From Clostridia bacterium (lineage in GTDB: Bacteria; Bacillota; Clostridia; Oscillospirales; CAG-272), in contig JAFQAM010000117.1 in NCBI GenBank assembly GCA_017416885.1, forward strand, positions 1 through 7,642: 7,642 nucleotides of DNA, written 5' to 3'. The notes beneath the pieces were generated by a model. That model saw only the letters and a list, made by a program, of their open reading frames with translations. It ran no database searches and was not told the origin of the DNA. Positions 1 through 7,100 of this stretch are shown here, in pieces. A program made the position numbers and the translations under genes. The first letter of the stretch is position 1. The number at the start of each line of letters is the position of its first letter.

Positions 1-824
1 ATTTGGCTTCGAATGTGCTTCGCAGTTTTAGACGAGAAAATATTTCGTATAGCAAAGAAACGAATGCAGGTAATATTGACATATTGCCAAGTGAGTTTCT
101 GAAGATAGGCGGGATATTTACCGTCTAAAACCTTATTGGTTCGAGCCCACTGTGGCATGGCAAATTGCTCTAAATAAGGACGGTCATCTTTATTTGCAAT
201 CCCCCTTGATTGCTTGTAGGCTGATAGCTTATCAATCACCTTATCGTAATACCAATACTTCTCTTTAAACTCCTCATAAAAATCACTATCAACAAAAACA
301 TTTTTGTATCTCCCTAAAACCAAAATATTTTCCTTCGTGTGTGCGTTTACACACACTTCTTCCATTCTTTCATTCTTGTTTATTTCTTTTTCTTTATCTT
401 TTTCTCTTTTGCTTCTTTTCTCTTTTTCGTTTTCTGTTTCTTGCTCAGAAGTGCATTGAATGTGCAATGGATGTGCATTTGGTTGTGTATTTAAGCATTG
501 ATAAATCGCCCAATCTTCAAGCGTTATCAATGTTTGTCGCTTATCCGTTGTATGTGAAATCAGATGTGCATTTTCAAAGCATTTTAGTATTCGTATCACT
601 TTAAACCTATCAATTTTCAAACTGTTTGCCATATCGCACTGTTTAAAAATAACTTGTCCCGCCTTTAGCTTTTTTACCTCTCCCTTAAAAATACACTCCG
701 TTTCATTATGCGTTGCATAACAGTGTAGATAAGTCCATACAGCCAAATGCTCGCTATCCTTTGTAATTATGGGATTATCAAGCCACTCTCTATAAAATTT
801 TATCCAACCGTTTTCTGCGTTCAT
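1..824 (-). CDS. Phage-type replisome organizer / DnaD-like replication protein, partial (3' end off left edge)
   Basis: Reading the minus strand from the ATG at 824-822, the frame stays open for 274 codons to the window edge, so the C-terminus is missing. GAGAGG lies 7-13 bases before the ATG as ribosome site. The start MNAENGWIKFYREWL, then a KDSEHLAVWTYLHCYATH stretch (residues 22-39) and a winged-helix-like part at about 54-90, resemble N-terminal domains of Clostridia prophage replisome-organizer or DnaD-like proteins, which help load the replicative helicase at a phage or element origin. A very charged Lys/Glu linker follows (127-153). Then comes a second domain (170-222) with a YKNVFV motif and an LSAYKQSRG helix, as in the C-terminal halves of such proteins. 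Residues after about 236 look unlike the family. The match is from memory of the family, with no alignment. A prophage or integrative-element origin is inferred. No neighbouring phage gene is visible. Confidence 0.7.
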   Translation of the reverse strand, partial: MNAENGWIKFYREWLDNPIITKDSEHLAVWTYLHCYATHNETECIFKGEVKKLKAGQVIFKQCDMANSLKIDRFKVIRILKCFENAHLISHTTDKRQTLITLEDWAIYQCLNTQPNAHPLHIQCTSEQETENEKEKRSKREKDKEKEINKNERMEEVCVNAHTKENILVLGRYKNVFVDSDFYEEFKEKYWYYDKVIDKLSAYKQSRGIANKDDRPYLEQFAMPQWARTNKVLDGKYPAYLQKLTWQYVNITCIRFFAIRNIFSSKTAKHIRSQ

Positions 825-864
825 TTTATTACCTCTCTTTTTGTTTGTAATAAAATGATAAAAT

Positions 865-910
865 AAAAAAAGCGGAGTCAAACGGTAAAGATTACCGAAT
901 GTCCGCTTTT
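865..910 (-). terminator. Nested-hairpin terminator, minus strand
   Basis: AAAAGCGGA (868-876) pairs with TCCGCTTTT (902-910). Inside it CGGTAA (883-888) pairs with TTACCG (892-897) around a three-base loop. On the minus strand the outer stem ends in a run of seven T (865-871), so it works best for minus-strand transcripts arriving from the membrane-protein gene, whose stop lies about 150 bases before it. On the plus strand only four T follow. The structure also lies directly before the replisome-organizer gene and contains TTGACT (876-881), which could be a weak -35 for that gene with TATCAT at 855-860. That spacing, 15 bases, is poor. Confidence 0.75.
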
Positions 911-930
911 GTTGATTATGAATTGCAAAC

Positions 931-980
931 CCTCCACCACTATCGTGGTCCCCCTACCTTACGCGACAAGGTCGCACCTT
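931..980. repeat. Twin small palindromes in the intergenic region
   Basis: ACCAC (936-940) pairs with GTGGT (945-949) over TATC, and GCGAC (963-967) pairs with GTCGC (971-975) over AAG. Both sit in a pyrimidine-rich frame (CCCTCC, CCCCCTACC, CACCTTT). The pattern of two little hairpins separated by CCCCCTACC resembles short dispersed palindromic elements seen between genes of many gut Clostridia. With one copy here, membership of a repeat family cannot be shown. Confidence 0.45.
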
Positions 981-1006
981 TCCATTATTCACTATCTTTC
1001 TTTTTC

Positions 1007-1028
1007 GGGATGTCGAGGGCGCCATCCC
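1007..1028. repeat. Short palindrome GGGATG/CATCCC
   Basis: GGGATG (1007-1012) pairs with CATCCC (1023-1028), enclosing ten bases that contain a further CG/CG pair. It lies 36 bases beyond the stop codon of the membrane-protein gene and has TTTTT only on its left side (1001-1005). Read on the minus strand that is AAAAA, so it is not a T-run terminator for that gene. It may be part of the same dispersed intergenic element as the palindromes to its left. Confidence 0.4.
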
Positions 1029-1034
1029 CTACAA

Positions 1035-1069
1035 GCTGGCGGCTGACGGCTGGCGGCTAACAGCTAACG
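1035..1069. repeat. Heptanucleotide tandem repeat, five units, across a stop codon
   Basis: Five consecutive seven-base units read GCTGGCG, GCTGACG, GCTGGCG, GCTAACA, GCTAACG (plus strand), following the pattern GCT-R-R-C-R. The last unit (1063-1069) contains the TAG stop codon of the membrane-protein gene (minus strand, 1066-1064). Differences between the units are all G/A changes. Short tandem arrays of this kind can gain or lose units by slippage. Confidence 0.75.
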
Positions 1070-3049
1070 CTGTCTTTTCTTTAATGCTTCATAGAATAGC
1101 GCGCAAATAACTGTGGCTGAGCCTAAGGCTGTAAGCGCGATTGAGGCTTTTCTTAGAGGTGTGCCGACATAGTCTGTGGTGACAGTGTATGCGCCCTCGT
1201 TTACTGTGAATGATATGAGTCCGTCGATGTTTTCGCCGTTTATTGCTTGCTTTATGCCACTTTCGTTTGTTAGTGTGATTTTATAGCCGGGATAGTAGAT
1301 AAGCGGCATCTGGATTATGGATTTTTCCTCTATCTGTATGGATAATTCATAATTTGGGCTTGATTTTGAAATGACTGTTATTTGCCCCTTGCCGTCAAGG
1401 ATTACAGGGGAATAAGCATAGTAGTCAGCCTCGTAATCAAAGTCGTATGGAATGATGTATTTTACATACTTATAAAGTGAATTTTTATATTCAGATTTAT
1501 AGGATTTATCAAATAAAACCTGCGGGCAGTATTCGGAATTAAAGCCGATTGAGGAATGCTTTAAGTACATTTCCTCGCTAATTTCGGTTGTCCATCTTTT
1601 GCCCGTCTCTTGCGCTATTCTTTTTTCGGGAAGCGCTTGGCTTTTTATTATTAAAATGCCAATAAGTGTGGATAAAACGATGTATGAAATTTTCTTAATG
1701 CCAATATGATTTGCTATAATTCCCACTAAGATTGATACTGAGATTTGTACAAGTGACCAAAGCCGCCACGGGAATTGGATATTGCGAAGCAGCTTAGGCG
1801 CATAGAGCCAGATTTCGCCAAGCTCCATAGCGCAAAATGCTACGGCAATTACACCGATTGAAAACCAAAACAGGATTGATTTATATATAGGCTTTGTTGG
1901 TTTTTCTGCGTTTTTGGTGTAATGGATAAAAAGATAGATTACAAAGAATACTGCTAATGCTAAATAAATTTCAATTCTCGGTAAAATTATTGTGGGTATT
2001 CCAAACAGCGCGGCTAAAGAAATATACGGTGAGAATTTTTTCAGCCTTTCGCATTTATTAAGTAAATATACGCATAGCGTATAAAGCGCGCAGGCTGCAA
2101 AATACAGAGGCATTTCAAGGTATGCTTTGACCTTACTGTATCCGTTATTAACAAGATATTTTGTGCTTAAAAAGCCCGAAAATGTAAATTCCTCGCCGCC
2201 ACGGGATGCAACCTTCTCCGCATCGGTCCACATTCTGACCTCGTCAGTTATGTTATAAAGTCCTGTTGACATAAGCTCAAATTGAGCAAAAAGCATAATA
2301 GAGCTAATAGAAATTAATGTAATTACAGACACTGTGCCGCATAAAATGAACCTTTTGCTTTTAAATAGAGGTATAATTTTCGTTATATTGGCAAGCAAGT
2401 AAGCTAAGCCTGTAATAAATACAAACAACGCGGTTATGTTATGTGAAAGATATAAAAGCGACCCGCCTAAAACCGTTTCGCAAAACGGCAAAAGACTGAT
2501 TTTGTCCTTATCTGTGTGCGTAATTCCGTATAATCCCATAAAAAACAGAGGGATAAATACGAAGGAAAATGCTTCGGCTAATGCTAATCTTAAAAACGCA
2601 TTTAGCATTCTGTAAGGATATAGAATATACACAGCTCCCGCTAAAAGCGAAGCGATTTTATTTTGGTTGGTAAATTTAAGCGCGAAGCGATACATAAATA
2701 CGCCTGACAAAAAAACATTTGATACAAGGGTGATTTTAAACGCGCTCATCAAGGAAACACCTAAAAATCTCAGAATTATCGCCACAGTGACGGGGATAAT
2801 GTGTGAAAGCGGTGAATAAAACAGTGTGTTACCAACTCCAAGACCTGCGCCTAAATCCTTGCTTATGGCGCTATATGAGCCTTTTTCAAGAATGGTATTA
2901 TATTTATCAAGCATACTTGAAAAGTGAAATTCCAAATCACTTCCCCATCCAAACCCCTTATAAAATACTAAATAGGTGCTGATAATGGAAATTAATAACA
3001 GCACCGTATAGGGAAAGGATTTATTTAAGATTTTTCTTGCTTTTTCCAT
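1064..3049 (-). CDS. Polytopic membrane protein, PF10131/YfhO-like (GT-C glycosyltransferase-like)
   Basis: This 661-residue protein has many hydrophobic segments (about 13-30, 85-120, 131-147, 155-175, 190-222, 235-258, 313-330, 340-375, 390-410, 430-470) and a C-terminal soluble part (475-630) before a last membrane helix (635-653). After the first helix come GSDLEFHF (D38, H42) and then GVGNTLFYSPL, the pattern of PF10131 ('6-pyruvoyl-tetrahydropterin synthase related, membrane protein'). The acidic residue in the first outer loop recalls GT-C glycosyltransferases. QFPWRLWSL (425-433) and the YYPGYKI...NG...V.EG.Y.V..DYVGT region (585-630) are YfhO-like. It may move sugars from lipid carriers onto envelope polymers, but the substrate is unknown. 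The start at 3049 is chosen because AAGGAG precedes it by five bases. The 53 codons upstream to 3208 only translate a hairpin repeat and begin at the predicted transcript start. Confidence 0.8.
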   Translation of the reverse strand: MEKARKILNKSFPYTVLLLISIISTYLVFYKGFGWGSDLEFHFSSMLDKYNTILEKGSYSAISKDLGAGLGVGNTLFYSPLSHIIPVTVAIILRFLGVSLMSAFKITLVSNVFLSGVFMYRFALKFTNQNKIASLLAGAVYILYPYRMLNAFLRLALAEAFSFVFIPLFFMGLYGITHTDKDKISLLPFCETVLGGSLLYLSHNITALFVFITGLAYLLANITKIIPLFKSKRFILCGTVSVITLISISSIMLFAQFELMSTGLYNITDEVRMWTDAEKVASRGGEEFTFSGFLSTKYLVNNGYSKVKAYLEMPLYFAACALYTLCVYLLNKCERLKKFSPYISLAALFGIPTIILPRIEIYLALAVFFVIYLFIHYTKNAEKPTKPIYKSILFWFSIGVIAVAFCAMELGEIWLYAPKLLRNIQFPWRLWSLVQISVSILVGIIANHIGIKKISYIVLSTLIGILIIKSQALPEKRIAQETGKRWTTEISEEMYLKHSSIGFNSEYCPQVLFDKSYKSEYKNSLYKYVKYIIPYDFDYEADYYAYSPVILDGKGQITVISKSSPNYELSIQIEEKSIIQMPLIYYPGYKITLTNESGIKQAINGENIDGLISFTVNEGAYTVTTDYVGTPLRKASIALTALGSATVICALFYEALKKRQR

Positions 3050-3054
3050 ATCTG

Positions 3055-3060
3055 CTCCTT
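3055..3060 (-). promoter_or_regulatory. Ribosome binding site fixing the membrane-protein start
   Basis: AAGGAG on the minus strand lies five bases before the ATG at 3049-3047. No comparable site precedes the in-frame ATG at 3208-3206, so this site decides the start. Confidence 0.85.
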
Positions 3061-3076
3061 TCTGAGCCACAGTTGC

Positions 3077-3141
3077 AATCACGCATAGCGTGTATGTAAT
3101 TGACGCGGCGCGTCGTATGTAATCACGCATAGTGTGTATGT
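3077..3141. repeat. Three tandem hairpin units in the leader of the membrane-protein gene
   Basis: Three contiguous units of 21, 23 and 21 bases (3077-3097, 3098-3120, 3121-3141) each begin AAT and end TATGT. Each carries a five-base stem with a three-base loop: CACGC/GCGTG over ATA, GACGC/GCGTC over GGC, and CACGC/GTGTG over ATA. The outer units differ by one base (C to T at 3132 equivalent), which turns a C-G pair into a wobble on one strand. The middle unit swaps the end pair on both sides, keeping the stem. The array falls between the predicted transcript start and the ribosome site of the membrane-protein gene. Confidence 0.8.
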
Positions 3142-3212
3142 AATCAACTCGCAAAATTGTATATATTGCGTTCAAAATGCGCGCGGTAGATGCCTTGCCT
3201 GCGTTCATTTTT

Positions 3213-3241
3213 ATATTACCATAATATAATATTTAAGTCAA
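3213..3241 (-). promoter_or_regulatory. Sigma-A-type promoter for the membrane-protein gene
   Basis: On the minus strand TTGACT (3241-3236) is followed by 17 bases and TAATAT (3218-3213), close to the housekeeping consensus with ideal spacing. Transcription would start near 3206, giving a leader of roughly 155 bases that contains the three hairpin units. The -35 box begins two bases beyond the T-run of the preceding terminator. Confidence 0.75.
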
Positions 3242-3242
3242 T

Positions 3243-3264
3243 AAAAAACCGCACTTTCGTGCGG
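3243..3264 (-). terminator. Terminator of the LysM-CAP gene
   Basis: On the minus strand CCGCAC (3264-3259) pairs with GTGCGG (3254-3249) over a GAAA tetraloop and is followed by six T (3248-3243). The stem begins six bases after the TAA stop of the LysM-CAP gene. It is compact and strong, and separates that gene from the next minus-strand gene. Confidence 0.9.
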
Positions 3265-3270
3265 CTTTAA

Positions 3271-3879
3271 TTATTTAGAAATAAACATTTGAGTCCAATA
3301 ATGTCCGTCATTTACATAGCCTACGCCTATTCTTGTAAATGTTGGATTTAAGATATTACCTCTGTGTCCGCTTGAATTCATCCAACCGTTTACTACCGCT
3401 TCGGGAGTTTTATAGCCTTTTGCTATGTTTTCTCCTGCTGTTTTATAAGAAATACCGAAGCTTTTCATCATTTGAAACGGTGAGCCGTATGTAGGACTTG
3501 TATGTGAAAAATAGTTATTATCCTTCATATCCTGTGATTTATATCTTGCAACACGGCTTAGCTCCCAATCGTATGTAAGCGGTGAAAGACCGTTTTTGCT
3601 TCTTTCTATATTAACAAGTCTTACAACCTCTTTTTCGTATTCTGTTACATCCTTATCAGTTGTGGGAATATTAATTATCTGTCCGGGATAAATTAAATTG
3701 TAATTTGCAATTTGAGGATTTGCACTCTTAATTTCACTTAGCCCGACCTGATACTTAACTGCGATTTTCCATAGGCTATCTCCACGCACAACGGTGTGCG
3801 TTGTGTTGGCAAGCGCGCTTATGGAAAATACTAATATTAATGTGACAATACTTAACAGTGTTATAAGTAGCTTTTTCAT
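3271..3879 (-). CDS. Secreted LysM and CAP (SCP/PR-1) domain protein
   Basis: This 202-residue protein has a Lys-rich start and a hydrophobic core (MKKLLITLLS to about 20), with probable signal-peptidase cleavage after SALA (residue 24). A LysM domain (27-72, HTVVRGDSLWKIA ... LIYPGQIINIP) should bind peptidoglycan or related glucosamine polymers. A CAP domain follows (about 83-199), with the expected residues H126 (YFSHTSP), E150 (AGENIA), H172 (SSGHRGNILNP) and the IGVGY strand. LysM-CAP proteins of the YkwD/SafA-adjacent kind are common in spore-forming Firmicutes and act at the cell wall or spore surface; their biochemical activity is mostly unknown. The ATG at 3879 is preceded by AAAGGAGG. 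A TTG start at 3927 would add 16 residues before the signal peptide and overlap the promoter, so it is rejected. The gene has its own promoter and terminator and is divergent from the HTH-LRR gene. Confidence 0.92.
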   Translation of the reverse strand: MKKLLITLLSIVTLILVFSISALANTTHTVVRGDSLWKIAVKYQVGLSEIKSANPQIANYNLIYPGQIINIPTTDKDVTEYEKEVVRLVNIERSKNGLSPLTYDWELSRVARYKSQDMKDNNYFSHTSPTYGSPFQMMKSFGISYKTAGENIAKGYKTPEAVVNGWMNSSGHRGNILNPTFTRIGVGYVNDGHYWTQMFISK

Positions 3880-3889
3880 ACTACAAAAT

Positions 3890-3897
3890 CCTCCTTT
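3890..3897 (-). promoter_or_regulatory. Ribosome binding site fixing the LysM-CAP start
   Basis: AAAGGAGG on the minus strand is nearly a perfect anti-16S match, ten bases before the ATG at 3879-3877. It supports that start over the upstream TTG at 3927, which lies inside the -10 box. Confidence 0.85.
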
Positions 3898-3906
3898 TGT
3901 TTTTTG

Positions 3907-3949
3907 TACCGTAACAGTACCTCTCAATTATAGCACACAGGGTACGGTA
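3907..3949. promoter_or_regulatory. Inverted repeat TACCGTA/TACGGTA around the LysM-CAP -10 box
   Basis: TACCGTA (3907-3913) and its exact reverse complement TACGGTA (3943-3949) are centred on the -10 box of the LysM-CAP promoter. One arm falls about ten bases into the transcript, the other between -35 and -10. The left arm also forms a GTAC...GTAC half palindrome (3906-3920). The position suits a repressor operator. The regulator is not identified. Confidence 0.4.
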
Positions 3950-3955
3950 AAATCC
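3927..3955 (-). promoter_or_regulatory. Extended -10 promoter for the LysM-CAP gene
   Basis: On the minus strand TATAAT (3932-3927) is perfect and is preceded by TGC, an extended -10. The matching -35 region (about 3950-3955) is poor, which fits the TGn extension doing the work. The start would be near 3920, with a leader of about 40 bases that holds the ribosome site. Confidence 0.7.
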
Positions 3956-3972
3956 ACCTGTAATATATGGAA

Positions 3973-3989
3973 ACTAAAGGTGCTTTAGT
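3973..3989. promoter_or_regulatory. 17-bp perfect palindrome ACTAAAG-GTG-CTTTAGT
   Basis: ACTAAAG (3973-3979) and CTTTAGT (3983-3989) are exact inverted copies around three bases. No T-run follows on either strand, so it does not look like a terminator. It sits between the two divergent promoters, upstream of both. Its size fits a dimeric XRE/HTH_3 operator, such as the adjacent HTH-LRR protein might bind (inference). Confidence 0.45.
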
Positions 3990-4041
3990 ATTAAAACGGC
4001 GAGAAAAATGTTAATGTAAACCAAAATTGACAAAATGTAAC

Positions 4042-4071
4042 CTTTGATATCTTGTGAAATCTTCATCAAAG
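4042..4071. promoter_or_regulatory. Inverted repeat CTTTGAT/ATCAAAG spanning the HTH-LRR -35 box
   Basis: CTTTGAT (4042-4048) and ATCAAAG (4065-4071) are exact inverted copies 16 bases apart. They enclose the -35 box and most of the spacer of the promoter for the downstream gene, with the second arm ending two bases before the -10 box's TG extension. A protein bound here would block polymerase, so autoregulation by the encoded HTH domain is a reasonable guess. Confidence 0.45.
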
Positions 4072-4080
4072 TGCTATAAT
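4052..4080 (+). promoter_or_regulatory. Promoter of the HTH-membrane-LRR gene
   Basis: TTGTGA (4052-4057, four of six consensus bases), a 17-base spacer and a perfect TATAAT (4075-4080) preceded by TGC. The start would be near 4087, leaving a short leader that contains AAAGGAG (4101-4107). The 13 bases GTGCTATAATTGA (4071-4083) also occur, exactly, at the divergent LysM-CAP promoter. Confidence 0.75.
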
Positions 4081-4114
4081 TGACTTATCAAAAAGCAAAC
4101 AAAGGAGACACAAA

Positions 4115-7100
4115 ATGATTATTTCAGACAAGATTGCTCTTTTACGCAAAAGGCGTGGCTTAAGTCAGGATCAGCTCGCTAAGGAAATTGGCGTATCAAG
4201 GCAAGCTATATACAAGTGGGAAGCGGGAATTACCACTCCCGATATTGATAATGTAAAGATGATTTCTGAATTTTTCAGTATTTCATTAAATGATTTAGTA
4301 GATGATAATGTTAATATATCTGAAGCTCCTATTACAATAAGTAAAGAGGAAAATATCGACACATCTGCGGATATTTCAGACAAAAAGGTAGAAAAGCCAA
4401 AAAAATTCGGTTTGTTTGCTTTAATTGGCGCTATGTCACTTGTAATTGTGGCGCTGTCTATTGTATTAATAGTAAGCTTAAGCAAGCATACACATTCCTT
4501 TGAAAATTATATTATTGAAGCTCAACCTACCTGTACTGTGGCAGGCATTGAAAGAGGCTTTTGTAAGTGCGGCGAAAGTGAGACAAGGTCAATTGCAACA
4601 ATTCCACACTCGGAAATTGTAATAGAAGGATATTTACCTACTTGCACAAGAATTGGCGCAACAGAAGGCAAAAAATGTTCTATTTGTGATACTGTTTTAA
4701 AGGAACAGGCTATTATTCCTGTAAATCCGAATAATCATACTGAAAAGATCATTTCAGGCACGCCTGCAACTTGTATTAATGAGGGCTTGACTGACGGTAA
4801 AAAATGTGAGGAATGCGGAATTATCCTAAAAGAGCAAGAGACAATACCGACAGGGGATCACACCGTAGAGGTTTTAAAGGGATATCTGCCCACCTGTGTC
4901 GGTAATGGCTTGACAGACGGTGAAAAATGCTCTATTTGTGAAGCTATTTTAAAGGAACAGACTATTATTCCAATTAACCAAGAAAACCACAATATTGAAA
5001 TTATTTCAGGTACGCCTGCAACCTGTATAAAGGACGGCTTAACTGACGGTCAAAAATGCTCACTCTGTGATACTGTTTTATTAGAGCAAGAGATTATTTT
5101 ATCAAACGGACAGCATACCGAAAAAACAATTGAGGGATATCCGTCAACCTGTATTAAAAATGGGCTTTCCGATAAGGTTATTTGCTCGGAATGTAATATA
5201 GTTTTAGTGGACGCTGTATCGTTGCCTCTTGGCGAATGTACAGTTAAGGAAGTACTTGGATATGAGTCAAGCTGTACCTCCCTTGGATTAACTGACGGTA
5301 AAGAATGCTCTGTTTGCAAGGATGTTTTTGTAAAGCAAGAGATTATGAAAACAAAGAATCACGATTACAAAAACGGAGTATGCTCTGTATGCTTGAATTT
5401 AGAGGAAAACTCTGATCAGCTTTTCTTTAGCTTAAATTCAGATAAGCATTCATACACGGTGTACACAAAATCACAAAACACGATTGAAATTGAAAGCTTA
5501 ATTATTCCAAGCACATATGAGGGCTATCCTGTTACTATTATTGATAATTTTAGATATTTAAAAAATGTCAGCTCTGTTATAATACCAAATACTGTTGTTA
5601 CTATTCAGTCCGAAGCATTTAAAAATGTGTCATCCTTAAAAAAGATTACTATTCCAAGCAGTGTGAAAAATATATACAGCTATGCTTTTTCAGGCACATC
5701 TGTTTCAAGTCTTTTTGTTCCAAAAACCGTTATTAAAATGGGCGCAGATGCATTTGCAAGCGATAAGCTTAATTACATAATTTTTGACGAGGGAATCGAG
5801 GAAATTATCTATTCAGCATTTTCAAGCTGTACTGCAATTAAAGCTATCTACATTCCAAGCTCCGTTAAAAAGTTAGGCGGCGCAATTTGCGCAAGCAGTG
5901 AAAATACAACAATATATCAAAGCAAAAACGCCAATACAAGCACTTGGAGTAATGCTTGGGACACCTGTAAGGATGGAGTAAAATGTCAGATTAAATCAGT
6001 TGACTCCTGTCCTGAAAGCCTTGTTCCGTTTACATATACGCTAAATAGCGATAAGAAATCCTATACTATTGCGGGAAATGATAGAACAAAGGATGAGGAA
6101 ATAATTGCAATTCCGTCTACATATATGGGCTTGCCTATAACCGCTATTGAGCAAATGAGCTTTAATGATCATAATATGAGAGAGCTTTATATACCCGACA
6201 CTGTCAAGGTAATAAATGCATATGATTTTTATAATTGCTTATCTCTTGCTTATGTAGATTTAGGAAATAGCATAGAAAGTGTAGGCAGAATGGCATTTTT
6301 GAACGCAGTGATTGAACAAATATCTTTTCCGAGCTCTGTTACATATATCGACCAAGGCGCTTTAATTGGCTGCAACAGCTTAAAGGAAATTAATGTAGCT
6401 AAGGGCTGTAATTCATATAAATCAATAGACGGTGTATTATATTCAAGCGACGGCACATTACTTATAAAATATCCTTGCGCAAATGAGAGAACAAGCTTCA
6501 ATGTTCCAAACGGTGTTTATGAGCTTTGCGAAAATGCATTTGCTTACAGTCAGTCACTTACAAGCATATCCTTGCCCGATAATTTAAAATCAATTGGCAA
6601 AAATTGCTTTTTAAATTGCACTGTATTAGAAGATTTATTCATTCCAATGAGTGTAGAAACGGTTAAGGAAGGCGCATTTAGTATTGGCTCCACTGTTTGT
6701 CATATTTATTATGGGGGCGAAAGCATTCCTGATAGCTGGGAAACGCGTTTTAGCTGGTATTTGACGGTTCACTTAAATGTAAGAAGCGTTGGTACTACCG
6801 AAAACGGTTTTAAATATGTGATTACAAACAATAATGAGGTTACTATTGCTTCAGGTGTCGGCTCAGACGGCAAGGTTCCAAGCTCAATTGAGGGCTTCCC
6901 TGTTACCGCAATAGGTCAAGGCGCATTTACAAAATTTAATAAATCGGTTGAGCTACCAAATACTATAAAAAGGATTGAGGCGCGCGCGTTTAATGAAAGC
7001 GGAATTACAAAAATGATTCTACCTGACGGCGTAGAATATTTAGGCTCTGATATTTTCATAAACTGTGAATACCTTAAGGTTCTTTATATTCCAAACACGG

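Noticed and set aside
341..604. Plus-strand open frame of 87 codons rich in Phe and Leu
   Set aside because: It is the complement of the Lys/Glu-rich linker of the minus-strand replisome-organizer gene; the pyrimidine-rich run (about 379-430) explains its composition, and there is no ribosome site.
3077..3141. CRISPR array
   Set aside because: The units abut with no unique spacers, there are only three of them, and no cas genes are near.
3050..3208. N-terminal extension of 53 residues on the membrane protein
   Set aside because: Its codons translate the tandem hairpin units, its ATG lies at the predicted transcript start, and a good AAGGAG precedes the internal ATG at 3049.
3880..3927. TTG-initiated extension of the LysM-CAP protein
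   Set aside because: It would place 16 residues before a typical signal peptide and its start codon lies in the -10 box.
3794..3988. Plus-strand open frame of 64 codons across the LysM-CAP start
   Set aside because: It is antisense to the signal-peptide region and promoter of the LysM-CAP gene, with no ribosome site.
4021..4055. Alternative promoter using the perfect TTGACA at 4027-4032
   Set aside because: No convincing -10 box lies 16-18 bases downstream (ATCTTG or TCTTGT), whereas TTGTGA with TATAAT at 4075 is well spaced.
4171..4485. Minus-strand open frame inside the HTH and membrane-helix region
   Set aside because: It overlaps strongly supported coding on the other strand and resembles no family.
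5050..5319. Minus-strand open frame inside the Cys-module region
   Set aside because: It is a shadow of the repeated modules, which leave the reverse frame open by repetition.
6250..6501. Minus-strand open frame inside the LRR region
   Set aside because: It is opposite to convincing LRR coding, without a ribosome site or recognisable motif.
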